Assembly (NCBI GenBank): GCA_016763155.1
Contig: JAESUH010000059.1
Span: 1 to 55,821 of the forward strand
Source: Rhizobiaceae bacterium
GTDB lineage: Bacteria; Pseudomonadota; Alphaproteobacteria; Rhizobiales; Rhizobiaceae
Length of the DNA: 55,821 nucleotides
Direction: 5' to 3'
In this document: piece by piece, positions 16,898 to 25,481 of the stretch
Layout of the letters: the number at the start of each line of letters is the position of its first letter
Position numbering within the stretch: the stretch's first letter is position 1
Position numbers and translations under genes: made by a program
Notes under the pieces: model-generated
The model's database searches: none
Told to the model about the DNA's origin: nothing
The model's input: the letters and a program-made list of their open reading frames with translations, nothing else

Positions 16898-16941
16898 AGC
16901 GCTACCCGAAAAATGGTAACTGGTTTTCGGATAAGAAGCGC
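16898..16941. repeat. RIME-like intergenic palindrome
   Basis: Directly after the yqaA-type stop. AGCGC at each end and CCGAAAA/TTTTCGG inside form a long imperfect hairpin of the kind widespread between rhizobial genes (RIME/BIME-like, with the ACCCGAAAA...GGTTTTCGG core). It may act as terminator or mRNA stabiliser for the upstream gene. Confidence 0.75.
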
Positions 16942-16961
16942 AAACGCAGACAGGTAATAAA

Positions 16962-17459
16962 TTGGTAAACAAACATTTGGGAATAGAGGCTGCCGGATAT
17001 TTCTTGATAGCCTGCGCGGTAATTTTAACAGCACTGGGTTTTGAACATATAGGCGGGTTTATCCCCTGCAAGCTTTGCCTGGGTCAGCGTATCCCCTATT
17101 ATACCGCAATACCACTTGCAGCAATTACCTGCCTCATGGTCTGGCGCAACGCATCCCCCAGCATGCTGCGTCTACTTTTTGCCGTACTCGCCCTGATCAT
17201 GGCATATTCTATTTTTCTAGGCATTCGCCATTCAGGCGTTGAGTGGAATTGGTGGGAAGGCCCAACAGATTGTGGCGCAGTCAGTGGCGGCCTGACAATG
17301 GATGCAGGCAATTTATTAGGCCAATTGCAAGCCATAACCCCTCCCTCATGCAATGAGGCAGCCGGGCGGTTCTTGGGATTGTCTTTTGCAGGCTGGAACG
17401 TGCTTACAAGCATAGCTCTCTTCGCAATTGCCCTGCGCGCCATATTCAAGAAAGCCTAA
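16962..17459 (+). CDS. dsbB: Disulfide bond formation protein B
   Basis: Inner-membrane quinone reductase that reoxidises DsbA in the periplasm, 165 aa with four membrane helices. Both redox pairs are present: C36-x-x-C39 in IPCKLCLGQR after helix 1, and C104 with C130 in the second periplasmic loop (PTDCGAVSGG and TPPSCNEAAG). R43 of the CxxCxGQR motif is the residue linked to quinone use. The frame opens with TTG at 16962, 7 nt after an AGG; no ATG is available before the first helix, so a TTG start is likely. It follows the RIME-like palindrome and precedes a repeat-rich gap. Confidence 0.9.
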   Translation: MVNKHLGIEAAGYFLIACAVILTALGFEHIGGFIPCKLCLGQRIPYYTAIPLAAITCLMVWRNASPSMLRLLFAVLALIMAYSIFLGIRHSGVEWNWWEGPTDCGAVSGGLTMDAGNLLGQLQAITPPSCNEAAGRFLGLSFAGWNVLTSIALFAIALRAIFKKA

Positions 17460-17518
17460 CCAAGGCAGAACCAGCAAAAAAGTTAAAACTTCCCCTGAAC
17501 CTTCCCCTCCGCAACAAT

Positions 17519-17605
17519 CCCGCCAAAGGCGGGGAGCGAAGAGCGACCGGCGCTAATGCGCCGCCCCTGCGGAGGCCCAAGCAAAGCTTGGATACGCCGT
17601 GAGCA
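17519..17605 (+). repeat. Three-hairpin repeat unit, solo copy (A)
   Basis: Hairpins at 17519-17533 (CCCGCC/GGCGGG), 17548-17563 (CGGCGC-TAAT-GCGCCG) and 17577-17591 (CCAAGC/GCTTGG) are followed by the tail GATACGCCGTGAG. The same order and tail occur twice, in opposite orientations, at 31172-31419. No known family name is assigned. Confidence 0.8.
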
Positions 17606-17609
17606 AAAA

Positions 17610-18167
17610 TCAAGGCTCGAGTTCTGAATCCCAATAGAGAAAATCCATCCAGCTTTCATGTAGATGGTTTGGGGGAAACTTGCGTCCATTATGATGCAGG
17701 TCATAGACTGTTGGAACAAAGGGGTGCCGGGTTGGGAACATGCGCGCTTCCGCAGGCAATTTATTGCCCTTGCGTAAATTACACGGTGAACAAGCAGCAC
17801 ACACATTTTCCCAAGTGGTCAAACCACCCTTTGAGCGCGGAATAACGTGATCAAAAGTTAGGTCATTGGGTGAACCACAATATTGACACTGAAATTTATC
17901 GCGCAAAAATAAATTAAATCGTGTGAAGGCAGGATTTCTGCTGGATTTCACATAGGATTTTAAACTTACAACACTTGGAATGCTCATGGAGAATGACGGG
18001 CTGGATACTTCCAAATCATATTCAGCGACAATATTAACCCGGTCCAAAAACACAGCTTTGATTGCATCCTGCCAGGACCATAATGAAAGTGGATAATAAC
18101 TTAAGGGCTGAAAATCAGCATTAAGCACTAGAGCCGGATGGGCATCAGACGACACAGATATTCCCAA
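17610..18167 (-). CDS. HNH endonuclease family protein
   Basis: 185 aa with a central HNH nuclease domain at about 90-136. A zinc knuckle is formed by C94-x-x-C97 and C126-x-x-C129, and the catalytic core is D106-H107 in FDHVIPRSKGG with N121 and N130 as the further HNH residues. The N-terminal part (ALVLNADFQPLSYYPLSLWSW) is typical of a widely conserved, chromosomally encoded HNH family in alphaproteobacteria; its role is unknown. It is not next to a phage or restriction gene, so a core function in DNA maintenance is as likely as defence. Confidence 0.88.
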   Translation of the reverse strand: MGISVSSDAHPALVLNADFQPLSYYPLSLWSWQDAIKAVFLDRVNIVAEYDLEVSSPSFSMSIPSVVSLKSYVKSSRNPAFTRFNLFLRDKFQCQYCGSPNDLTFDHVIPRSKGGLTTWENVCAACSPCNLRKGNKLPAEARMFPTRHPFVPTVYDLHHNGRKFPPNHLHESWMDFLYWDSELEP

Positions 18168-18318
18168 GGTCTTTCCCCCGTTTACTTCTGACAGAATCGC
18201 AACGCGCTACCATTGCCGAACCTGTTGCAAGTATTATTGTCGACTATGACAGCCGTGTGAAGGTTTCAATTGATTGCCCACAACTATATCTATTTTGTGA
18301 CCAATTAATTTGCACCTA

Positions 18319-18975
18319 TCAAACGGGCGTGCCTTCCCGCCCATCGCGCAAAACTGCATAATAGGACCAAAATAACCGGGCAGCGATTCCCTGCCAGGGC
18401 GACCATTTTTTTGTGATGGTTCGAAGTTTCTTGTCATCCGGGCGCTCGCGCATATTGAAGGCCTTACGCACTGCCTCTTGTAAGGCCAGATCACCAGCTG
18501 GAAATATATCCGGGTGACCGGCACAAAAAAGCAGATATACCTCCGCTGTCCACGGGCCGATTCCCTTGAGGGCGGTGAGTTGTTCAAGGGCCAGTTCAGC
18601 CGGTAATTTGCATAGCCCGCTTAGATCAAGCACACCTTCATCAATGGCACTGCAGATACCAGCCAGCGTCGCTTGCTTTGGTCGTGATAACCCGGCAATT
18701 CGCCAGCCCTCTTCGCCTGCCTTCATATAATTTTCCGCAGTAAAGGGCGATACCTGCTCACACAAACGCCCAAAGATCGCATCCGCACTCGCTCTGGAAA
18801 CCTGTTGCGATACGATGATACTTGCCAGCCCTTTAAAATCCGGCGGGGACAGGCGCAAGGGCACTTCAATCCCGGCATTTTCCACCCTCTCAATGATTAT
18901 ACTAAGACGCGGATCACAGTTTTTCAGATATTCCAGTCCTTCTTCAATATCGGATCTGTTGCGTATCGGCTTCAT
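18319..18975 (-). CDS. DNA-3-methyladenine glycosylase II (AlkA-like)
   Basis: HhH-GPD superfamily base-excision repair glycosylase of about 218 aa. The helix-hairpin-helix LTALKGIGPWTAEVYLL lies near residue 130, and the catalytic aspartate is in PAGDLALQEAV just after it; ILLFCAGHPDIFPAGD-type spacing matches AlkA. It has no 4Fe-4S cysteine cluster, which separates it from Nth/MutY. Open frame extends to 19038 but would abut the divergent gluQ start at 19041; ATG at 18975 (MKPIRNRSDIEEG) gives the family-like start and leaves room for promoters. The enzyme removes alkylated purines from DNA. Confidence 0.85.
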   Translation of the reverse strand: MKPIRNRSDIEEGLEYLKNCDPRLSIIIERVENAGIEVPLRLSPPDFKGLASIIVSQQVSRASADAIFGRLCEQVSPFTAENYMKAGEEGWRIAGLSRPKQATLAGICSAIDEGVLDLSGLCKLPAELALEQLTALKGIGPWTAEVYLLFCAGHPDIFPAGDLALQEAVRKAFNMRERPDDKKLRTITKKWSPWQGIAARLFWSYYAVLRDGREGTPV

Positions 18976-19040
18976 GGACAAACTAATCTCATTTATGAAA
19001 GATACTTTAATAGTTCCTGACCCTAGCCTAGATTGCATTT

Positions 19041-19904
19041 ATGGCTCAACCAATATTCAGATTTGCTCCCTCTCCAAATGGAAAATTACACCTCGGCCAT
19101 GCCTATTCTGCCCTGTTAAACCAACAAATGGCACGCAAATCCGGTGGAAAACTTTTACTGCGCATCGAAGATATCGATATAATTCGGTGCACACGGGAAT
19201 TAGAAACCCAAATGCTGGATGATTTGAAGTGGCTGGGAATTGAGTGGGATGAGCCACCAATGCGCCAATCTGAAAACCTAGAAAATTATCGTGGCGCGCT
19301 GGATGAACTGGCGAAAATGGAACTGGTCTATCCAGCCTTTATGAGTCGCGGCGAAGTGAATCGCCAAGTGGCCGAAGCCGAAAAAGCAGGTGCCACTTGG
19401 CCTCGCGACCCCGATGGCACGCCCCATTATCCGCCCCGTGACCGAGATAATGCAAAGGCCCGGAATGCTCAATTGCAACACTCGGAAACCCCAAAATCCT
19501 ATCGGCTGGATATGACCAAAGCGCTGAAAGTCACTGGCAACGGCCTTACCTGGCAGGAACAGGAAACCACCATAGAAGCAAACCCTCAAATCTGGGGGGA
19601 TGTGGCGCTTGCCCGTGGGGATATCTCAACAAGCTATCATCTGGCTTGCGTTTTAGATGATGCGCACCAAGGGGTTACCCATATTGTGAGGGGCAAAGAT
19701 CTTTATTTTGCCACTGCAATTCATCGCCTATTGCAAGAATTACTGGGTTTCAATGAGCCCAATTATTTCCATCACGACCTGATTTTGGACGAGACCGGCG
19801 AGAAACTTTCCAAAAGTCGCAAGGATACCAGCCTTGCCGATTTGCGTAGCAGTGGCGCTACCACGCAAGATATCAAAGACCTGATCAGTTTTTCAGACGG
19901 TTAA
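19041..19904 (+). CDS. gluQ: Glutamyl-Q tRNA(Asp) synthetase
   Basis: Truncated GluRS paralogue, 287 aa, that activates glutamate and attaches it to queuosine in tRNA-Asp. The class I motifs are intact: HIGH-like PSPNGKLHLGHA at about 11-22 and KMSKS-like GEKLSKSRKD near 255. The anticodon-binding domain of true GluRS is missing, as expected. Odd point: the family zinc site, normally YPCxCTR plus a later cysteine, reads YPAFMSR here, and no cysteine replaces it in the following loop, so this copy appears zinc-free. Divergent from the alkA-like gene. Confidence 0.92.
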   Translation: MAQPIFRFAPSPNGKLHLGHAYSALLNQQMARKSGGKLLLRIEDIDIIRCTRELETQMLDDLKWLGIEWDEPPMRQSENLENYRGALDELAKMELVYPAFMSRGEVNRQVAEAEKAGATWPRDPDGTPHYPPRDRDNAKARNAQLQHSETPKSYRLDMTKALKVTGNGLTWQEQETTIEANPQIWGDVALARGDISTSYHLACVLDDAHQGVTHIVRGKDLYFATAIHRLLQELLGFNEPNYFHHDLILDETGEKLSKSRKDTSLADLRSSGATTQDIKDLISFSDG

Positions 19905-19912
19905 AAGCAGGC

Positions 19913-20200
19913 TCAGTTGCTGACAATCGTTTTGATAATAGCCGAAAACACAAGCAAGGTGCATGAAACACCGGCAACCACGGCAATCGTCAATTGAGGG
20001 TCCCAGTGGAACATCTGCCCGAAGCTATTGAAACCATACATGCCAAGATAGCAGCCCGCCAATAATAGCAGCCAGTTTCCTAAGGGTCCAAAGCCAGAAT
20101 AGCCCATAATGCGATCAGCAAGCCAGCCGCAGATAAACGTAAAAGTGCCGATGAACGAGAAGGATAGTATCCATTGCTCGGTTGTCATGTTCCACAACAT
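19913..20200 (-). CDS. Small conserved membrane protein, function unknown
   Basis: 95 aa with three hydrophobic segments. GWLADRIMGYSGFGPLGNWLLLLAGCYLG (seen in two halves, roughly residues 25-53) resembles the glycine-rich helices of small envelope proteins such as transglycosylase-associated proteins, but the match is weak. GGAG lies 7 nt before the ATG at 20200 (MLWNMTTEQW), so the longer open frame to 20278 is rejected. It converges on gluQ with an 8-bp gap. No function is claimed. Confidence 0.65.
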   Translation of the reverse strand: MLWNMTTEQWILSFSFIGTFTFICGWLADRIMGYSGFGPLGNWLLLLAGCYLGMYGFNSFGQMFHWDPQLTIAVVAGVSCTLLVFSAIIKTIVSN

Positions 20201-20340
20201 CAGATTTCTCCAAAATAGTGCTACCCTTTTGTCAGAATAAGTTGCAAGAATTACCAAAATCAAAACCAATCTGGTCAATGAACCGTCACTGCAATAGATT
20301 GCATTTTAAATATTCAACCCGGAAACATTCGAAAAAGATT

Positions 20341-20532
20341 ATGGCTCAGTTTTTCCAATACCTAACCCCTTTGCTGATGGTCATTGTTGCCATTATTCTT
20401 GGCCTTGGCCTGTGGAATATGGCCCGTGGCGGCAGTCCCAACCGCTCACAGAAATTTATGCGATATAGAATACTCGCCCAGGCCGCTGCAGTCATTGCAA
20501 TGGTTGCCGTCCTCTATTTCAGCCGGTCATAA
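20341..20532 (+). CDS. Twin-transmembrane HIG1-domain small protein
   Basis: 63 aa. Two membrane helices (about 8-26 and 44-60) are joined by a basic loop ARGGSPNRSQKFMRYRILAQ. The loop and the second helix match the HIG1/hypoxia-induced domain pattern (R-S-x-x-x-M-R-x-R-x-x-x-Q) found in alphaproteobacteria and in mitochondrial respiratory supercomplex factors. It starts just upstream of the cobalamin adenosyltransferase gene (6-bp gap), the usual location in this order. A role in respiratory complexes is known for mitochondrial relatives and only inferred here. Confidence 0.8.
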   Translation: MAQFFQYLTPLLMVIVAIILGLGLWNMARGGSPNRSQKFMRYRILAQAAAVIAMVAVLYFSRS

Positions 20533-20538
20533 AACGTA

Positions 20539-21117
20539 ATGGTGATCCTCAACAAGATTTACACCAAAACAGGCGATGACGGCTCCACTGGCCTTGGGAA
20601 TGGTGAGCGACGTCCAAAATTTGACCTGCGCGTCAGTGCCTATGGCAGCGTGGATGAAACCAATGCAACCATAGGGGTGGCACGCCTGCATACGGGCGAA
20701 ATGTCTGATCTTGATGCCGCGCTATCGCGTATTCAAAATGATTTGTTTGATCTCGGCGCTGATCTAGCAACCCCTGAAACCGACAAAAACCCCGAATACC
20801 CACCCCTGCGCATCATTGAAGCCCAAGTGGTTCGGTTGGAAAAAGAGATTGACGGTTACACTTCCGAACTAACTCCGTTGCGCTCCTTCATTCTTCCTGC
20901 AGGCTCACCCGCTGCCAGCCATTTACATCTAGCCAGAACCGTTGCAAGGCGCGCCGAGCGCCTGATCGTTGAACTGGCAGCAGATGAAACAGAAATTGTA
21001 AATACAGCAGCAATTCGTTATATAAACCGCCTCTCAGATTTCCTGTTTGTTGCCGCAAGAATTACCAATAATGGCGGCAAGGACGATGTTTTGTGGGTGC
21101 CCGGAGATAACAGGTAG
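20539..21117 (+). CDS. Cob(I)yrinic acid a,c-diamide adenosyltransferase, PduO type
   Basis: Corrinoid adenosyltransferase of 192 aa, making adenosylcobalamin from cob(I)alamin and ATP. The ATP loop TKTGDDGSTGLGNGERRPK lies at about residues 9-27, DETNATIGVAR follows near 40, IQNDLFDLGADLATP near 67, and RTVARRAERLIVELA near 135; these are the PduO-type (not CobA-type) motifs. It forms a five-helix bundle and usually a trimer. It is within a run of plus-strand genes leading to the rhomboid and etfBA, a conserved order in Hyphomicrobiales. Confidence 0.93.
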   Translation: MVILNKIYTKTGDDGSTGLGNGERRPKFDLRVSAYGSVDETNATIGVARLHTGEMSDLDAALSRIQNDLFDLGADLATPETDKNPEYPPLRIIEAQVVRLEKEIDGYTSELTPLRSFILPAGSPAASHLHLARTVARRAERLIVELAADETEIVNTAAIRYINRLSDFLFVAARITNNGGKDDVLWVPGDNR

Positions 21118-21128
21118 AAAGCGCCGCC

Positions 21129-21929
21129 ATGTTCATTCCACTTCACGATGCCAACACTCTAAAAACAATCCGTTTTCCCTATGTGAACTATGCATTTATC
21201 GCAATCAACATCATCGTCTGGTTGTTTTTTGCCTCTACCACTTTTATCGATGCCGAAACCGCTAAATGGGCAGCCATTTCATTTGGCTTCATCCCCTCCG
21301 TGGTCAATAACATCGCGGAGCTACCGGTTGAATTCGCCGTTATTCCAGAAAAACTGACCTATGTGACTTACGCCTTTCTGCATGCTGATTTCATGCATCT
21401 GGCCGGAAACATGTTATTTATCTGGGTCTTTGGTGATAATATTGAAGACGCTATGGGGCATCTTCGCTACATAGTATTTTTCTTGCTTTGCGCTGCAGGA
21501 GCTGCCCTGTTCCACGGCATGGTCGCTGAAAACTCCAACGCACCGTTGATTGGAGCATCGGGAGCCGCAGCTGGCATTGTTGCCGCCTATTTGATCCTTC
21601 ATCCCAAAGTGCGCATCTGGATATTGGCGCTCGGCCGCATACCCTTGCGCATCCCCGCCTATATGGCCATTGGGGCCTGGGTGATATTTCAGGTCTGGAA
21701 TTTCTTTGCAAACCCAGAGGATCAGGTATCCTGGGCTGCCCATATCGGTGGCCTGATTTCAGGAGCCCTGCTAATATTTGTATTAAAACGAAAAGACGTA
21801 CCCTTATTTGACCGTGGGCCGGTTAACGCTGTAGCGGAAACGGCCGCCCCCGACGATGTTCAAGAAGAGACTTCTCCGGAAGTCCCGGAACCCCCATCTG
21901 AAAAACCATCCCCAAAATGGGGAAGATAG
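21129..21929 (+). CDS. Rhomboid-family intramembrane serine protease
   Basis: 266 aa with six predicted membrane helices. The catalytic dyad is visible as S144 in GASGAAAG and H205 in AAHIGGLISG. HADFMHLAGNMLFIWVFGDNIED at about 85-107 is the loop and helix 2 signature. A hydrophilic C-terminal tail (from about 225), rich in Glu and Pro, extends beyond the core. It lies 11 bp after the cobalamin adenosyltransferase gene and is probably co-transcribed. The protein substrates of bacterial rhomboids are mostly unknown. Confidence 0.92.
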   Translation: MFIPLHDANTLKTIRFPYVNYAFIAINIIVWLFFASTTFIDAETAKWAAISFGFIPSVVNNIAELPVEFAVIPEKLTYVTYAFLHADFMHLAGNMLFIWVFGDNIEDAMGHLRYIVFFLLCAAGAALFHGMVAENSNAPLIGASGAAAGIVAAYLILHPKVRIWILALGRIPLRIPAYMAIGAWVIFQVWNFFANPEDQVSWAAHIGGLISGALLIFVLKRKDVPLFDRGPVNAVAETAAPDDVQEETSPEVPEPPSEKPSPKWGR

Positions 21930-22012
21930 AAACGATTTCATTTGACGGATACTATTGATGTCGATAGAAATTTGTGCGCTGCAATACTTAAAACTTAACG
22001 GAGTAAAATGGC

Positions 22013-22762
22013 ATGAAAGTTGTCGTTCCTGTAAAACGCGTCGTTGATTACAACGTCAAAATCAGAGTTAAGTCTGATGGTTCCGGCGTCGATCTGGCTA
22101 ATGTGAAAATGTCCATGAACCCGTTCGACGAAATTTCCGTCGAAGAAGCCCTGCGTCTTCGCGAGGCTGGCACTGTATCAGAGATAATTATCGTATCCAT
22201 TGGGCCGCAACAGGCACAGGAAACCATCCGCACAGCCCTTGCCATGGGAGCCGATCGCGGCATTCTGGTAAAGACCGATGATCCGGTTGAACCTCTTGCC
22301 GTTGCCAAAATCCTGAAAAGCATAGTCGAAGCCGAAGATGCAGGATTGGTGATTGTCGGCAAACAGGCAATTGATGATGACAGCAACCAAACAGGCCAGA
22401 TGCTGTCAGCTCTGCTCGGCTGGGGTCAGGCAGCTTTTGCTTCAAAGCTCGAAATTAATGGCGACAAGGCCACAGTCATCCGCGAAGTGGATGGCGGATT
22501 GCAAACCATCGACGTGAAAATGCCAGCCATTATCACTACGGATTTGCGCCTCAACGAGCCGCGTTATGCCTCACTTCCAAACATCATGAAGGCCAAGAAA
22601 AAACCTTTGGATGCAAAAACTCCCGATGATTACGGCGTTGATATAACTCCCCGCCTTAAAATCATTGAAACCGTCGAGCCGCCAACAAGGCAGGCAGGCG
22701 TTATTCTTGGTTCCGTTGAGGAACTGGTTGATAAACTCAAAAATGAAGCCGGCGTGCTTTAA
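22013..22762 (+). CDS. etfB: Electron transfer flavoprotein beta subunit
   Basis: 249 aa, AMP-binding subunit of ETF, which takes electrons from acyl-CoA and other flavin dehydrogenases and passes them to ETF:quinone oxidoreductase. Signatures are [19 protein letters not shown] at the start, [16 protein letters not shown] near 35, and [17 protein letters not shown] near 121, the usual ETF-beta loop. GGAG at 22000-22003 serves ATG 22013. A three-codon frame ATG-GCA-TGA at 22008-22016 overlaps this start. The gene is followed after 12 bp by etfA. Confidence 0.96.
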   Translation: MKVVVPVKRVVDYNVKIRVKSDGSGVDLANVKMSMNPFDEISVEEALRLREAGTVSEIIIVSIGPQQAQETIRTALAMGADRGILVKTDDPVEPLAVAKILKSIVEAEDAGLVIVGKQAIDDDSNQTGQMLSALLGWGQAAFASKLEINGDKATVIREVDGGLQTIDVKMPAIITTDLRLNEPRYASLPNIMKAKKKPLDAKTPDDYGVDITPRLKIIETVEPPTRQAGVILGSVEELVDKLKNEAGVL

Positions 22763-22774
22763 GGAGGCCCACAT

Positions 22775-23704
22775 ATGACCATTCTTCTTCTCGCAGATCA
22801 CGATAACGCTGAACTGAGCGATCAGACCGCAAAAGCCATGACAGCAGCCACCGAAATAGGCGGCGACGTTCATGTGCTGGTAGCTGGTAGCGGCTGTGCA
22901 GCTGTTGCAGATGCAGCAGCCAAACTAACAGGCGCTACCAAGGTTCTGCTTGCCGATGATGCCCTATACGAACATCATATGGCTGAAGTAACCGCTGATT
23001 TGATCGTCTCAATTGCTGGTGATTACGACACCATCATCACCGCTGCGACCACATCAGGCAAAAACATCCTGCCAAGAGTTGCTGCTCTTTTGGACGTGAT
23101 GCAGATTTCTGAAATCACCGCAGTCAAATCAGCCGATACATTCGAGCGGCCGATTTACGCAGGTAACGCAATCCAGACGGTTCAATCAACCGATGCAACC
23201 AAAGTCATCACCGTACGTACCGCCGGTTTTGGCGCTGTGGGTAATGATGGTTCAGCAAGCGTTGAAGCAATTGCTGCTGCTGGTGATCCGGGTCTTGCAA
23301 CTTATGTAAGTGCTGCACTTTCAAGCAGTGATCGTCCAGAACTCACCTCCGCCAAAATCATTATTTCCGGCGGTCGGGCTTTGGGTTCCGAAGAAAAATT
23401 CATGGAAGTCATCATCCCTGTTGCTGATAAGCTTGGTGCCGCAATTGGTGCCTCCCGCGCAGCCGTTGATGCGGGCTACGCTCCCAATGACTGGCAGGTC
23501 GGACAGACCGGCAAAGTGGTAGCGCCTGATCTTTACATTGCTTGCGGAATATCTGGAGCCATCCAGCATCTTGCCGGCATGAAGGATTCCAAGATTATCG
23601 TTGCCATCAACAAGGACGAAGAAGCACCGATTTTCCAGGTCGCTGATTACGGCCTTGTGGCAGATCTCTTCGACGTGTTGCCAGAGCTCGAAAAAGCGCT
23701 CTAG
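22775..23704 (+). CDS. etfA: Electron transfer flavoprotein alpha subunit
   Basis: 309 aa FAD-binding partner of EtfB. The C-terminal FAD domain is complete: [11 protein letters not shown] near residue 200, [25 protein letters not shown] near 225 (seen in two adjoining parts), and [17 protein letters not shown] near 255. The ending [20 protein letters not shown] is the classic ETF-alpha signature. AGGAGG precedes its ATG. The pair serves glutaryl-CoA dehydrogenase (also in this window) and other acyl-CoA dehydrogenases. A strong terminator follows. Confidence 0.96.
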   Translation: MTILLLADHDNAELSDQTAKAMTAATEIGGDVHVLVAGSGCAAVADAAAKLTGATKVLLADDALYEHHMAEVTADLIVSIAGDYDTIITAATTSGKNILPRVAALLDVMQISEITAVKSADTFERPIYAGNAIQTVQSTDATKVITVRTAGFGAVGNDGSASVEAIAAAGDPGLATYVSAALSSSDRPELTSAKIIISGGRALGSEEKFMEVIIPVADKLGAAIGASRAAVDAGYAPNDWQVGQTGKVVAPDLYIACGISGAIQHLAGMKDSKIIVAINKDEEAPIFQVADYGLVADLFDVLPELEKAL

Positions 23705-23729
23705 CCAAAATACACCCTCAATTTTTTCA

Positions 23730-23764
23730 GGCCGGGGTGGAGAAATTCACCCCGGCCTTTTTAT
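23730..23764 (+). terminator. Rho-independent terminator after etfA
   Basis: A perfect 10-bp stem (GGCCGGGGTG 23730-23739 with CACCCCGGCC 23748-23757, 8-nt loop) is followed by TTTTTATT. It lies 25 bp after the etfA stop. An apparent upstream extension of the next gene passes through this hairpin and is therefore rejected. Confidence 0.95.
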
Positions 23765-23781
23765 TGGAAGCGGAAAATATC

Positions 23782-24663
23782 ATGACCAAAGAAATTAAAA
23801 AAATCGGCATAGTTGGCGCAGGACAAATGGGCGGCGGCATTGCTCACGTATCCGCATTGGCCGGATATGATGTCTATATCAACGACCTCACCCCCGATGT
23901 CATCAACGCCGGTATTGCAAGTGTTGAGGGCAATCTGGCACGTCAGGTTTCTTCAGAAAAAATCTCATCTGAAGACCGCGATGCAGCGCTTGCCAAACTG
24001 CACGCTGCAAATGACATGCAGGATCTGGCAGATTGCGACCTCGTGATTGAAGCGGCTTCGGAGAATGAAGCCATTAAACGCCAAATCTACAATAGTGTTT
24101 GCCCGGTTTTGAAGCCGGGTGCCATTCTTGCCACCAACACTTCGTCCATCTCCATCACCCGCATGGCCTCGTCTACAGATCGCGCCGAACAGTTTATCGG
24201 AATTCATTTCATGAACCCGGTTCCTGTGATGAAGTTGGTTGAAATCGTGCGCGGTATCGCAACCGATGACGAAACCTTCGAAGCTGCTCGCAACTATGTG
24301 GACAGGCTAGGAAAAATCTATGCCGTATCAGAAGATTTCCCAGGCTTCATGGTCAATCGCATATTGATCCCGATGATCAACGAAGCGATTTACACGCTTT
24401 ATGAAGGCGTCGGCAGTGTTGAATCCATCGATACCTCCCTGCGTCTGGGTGCAAACCACCCCATGGGCCCATTACAATTGGCAGATTTCATCGGCCTCGA
24501 CACCTGCCTTTCCATCATGCAGGTACTGCACGATGGCCTCTCAGACACCAAATACCGCCCATGCCCACTGTTGGTAAAATATGTCGAAGCTGGCTGGCTC
24601 GGCAAAAAATCAGGCCGCGGCTTCTACGATTACCGCGGCGAAGAACCTGTGCCGACGAGATAG
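23782..24663 (+). CDS. 3-hydroxybutyryl-CoA dehydrogenase
   Basis: 293 aa NAD-dependent 3-hydroxyacyl-CoA dehydrogenase acting in fatty-acid, polyhydroxybutyrate or butanoate metabolism. The Rossmann motif IGIVGAGQMGGGIAHVSA opens the protein, and ATNTSSISITRMA and GIHFMNPVPVMKLVEIVRG carry the catalytic serine/histidine region. FPGFMVNRILIPMINEA and GANHPMGPLQLADFIGLD mark the C-terminal dimer domain. It is a stand-alone enzyme, not fused to a hydratase. Start ATG 23782 lies just after the etfA terminator, so it may have its own promoter or depend on readthrough. Symbols hbd, mmgB or paaH are used for such genes; none is chosen. Confidence 0.92.
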   Translation: MTKEIKKIGIVGAGQMGGGIAHVSALAGYDVYINDLTPDVINAGIASVEGNLARQVSSEKISSEDRDAALAKLHAANDMQDLADCDLVIEAASENEAIKRQIYNSVCPVLKPGAILATNTSSISITRMASSTDRAEQFIGIHFMNPVPVMKLVEIVRGIATDDETFEAARNYVDRLGKIYAVSEDFPGFMVNRILIPMINEAIYTLYEGVGSVESIDTSLRLGANHPMGPLQLADFIGLDTCLSIMQVLHDGLSDTKYRPCPLLVKYVEAGWLGKKSGRGFYDYRGEEPVPTR

Positions 24664-24700
24664 AAGTATCACAACTTTAACCTCTCTCCACCCACCGTCA

Positions 24701-24721
24701 CCCCTGTGCCCGCCACAGGGG
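24701..24721. terminator. GC-rich hairpin between convergent genes
   Basis: CCCCTGTG (24701-24708) and CACAGGGG (24714-24721) pair perfectly over a 5-nt loop between the dehydrogenase (+) and tlpA-like (-) gene ends. Sequences of this type are common in rhizobial intergenic regions. There is no T-run, so it is probably a 3' end or boundary element. Confidence 0.6.
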
Positions 24722-24804
24722 TCCATTCCTCTCCCTATCGGCAGGAATCGTACCATCGGGGAGAATGACACAATATCTGGGGCGTGTTTAGGCCAAACGG
24801 CCAG

Positions 24805-25470
24805 CTACATCGCCATCGCAGCATCAATTAACTTGAACGCGTCTTCACTTGCCCATTCGGCAGGGCCAAACAAAGCCCCAACCACGCAGGATTCCTTATT
24901 CACCAGCAAAGAAGTCGGCAGGCCAAAGGCCAGGCTTTTCTTTTTCAAATCATTAAACATCTTCATCGTGCCATCAGCATAGAATGGCAGGGCTTTCAGA
25001 TTAATCTCGTTGAAAAAAGCCAATGGCTTTTCCGGTTCACCAAGATCAATACTAACCGGCACCACTTGAAAACCTTCTCCACCCTTGGCCTTTTCAAGCG
25101 CTTCAAGTGCCGGCATTTCGCGGCGACATGGCACACACCACGTGGCCCATAAATTAAGCAGCACGGTTTTTCCACTCCAATCGGCAAGGGTAACGTCTTT
25201 ACCATCACGGCCTTTGAAAGATAAATCCCCCACATAATGGGCGTTATCCAGTAGGGTAAACCCAGCAATTTCACCACCAATGGCACTATCAAGCACCTTT
25301 GCCTGCTCAATCGCATTGTCGCAGGTTTGAACTTCCGTGCTATTTTCAGCATTTTCGGTAAACATCATGTTGCCAGACTTGCCAAACATAACGTATATGC
25401 CGATGGCAAGAATTACTGCGACAATGGATATGATCTGAATTTTGCGCATTTGATTTTCGGGTTTCCTCAT
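24805..25470 (-). CDS. TlpA-family thiol:disulfide interchange protein
   Basis: Membrane-anchored periplasmic thioredoxin of up to 221 aa. An N-terminal helix (about 11-28) anchors it, and the thioredoxin domain begins near residue 75 ([19 protein letters not shown]), with active site WCVPC in [16 protein letters not shown] and the cis-proline region [10 protein letters not shown]. TlpA/TlpB-type proteins keep cytochrome oxidase or other periplasmic thiols reduced. Starts at 25470 or 25449 are possible; neither has a good ribosome site. The first would leave only 11 bp to the divergent argH start, so translation may be from a short leader. Confidence 0.88.
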   Translation of the reverse strand: MRKPENQMRKIQIISIVAVILAIGIYVMFGKSGNMMFTENAENSTEVQTCDNAIEQAKVLDSAIGGEIAGFTLLDNAHYVGDLSFKGRDGKDVTLADWSGKTVLLNLWATWCVPCRREMPALEALEKAKGGEGFQVVPVSIDLGEPEKPLAFFNEINLKALPFYADGTMKMFNDLKKKSLAFGLPTSLLVNKESCVVGALFGPAEWASEDAFKLIDAAMAM

Positions 25471-25481
25471 GGAGAAATATT

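Noticed and set aside
23737-23781. Upstream extension of the 3-hydroxybutyryl-CoA dehydrogenase
   Set aside because: The extension is translated from the etfA terminator hairpin; the Rossmann domain starts right after ATG 23782.
24690-24790. Possible CRISPR-like or short repeat array
   Set aside because: One hairpin and a few imperfect words only; no regular repeat-spacer pattern. No CRISPR array was seen anywhere in the window.
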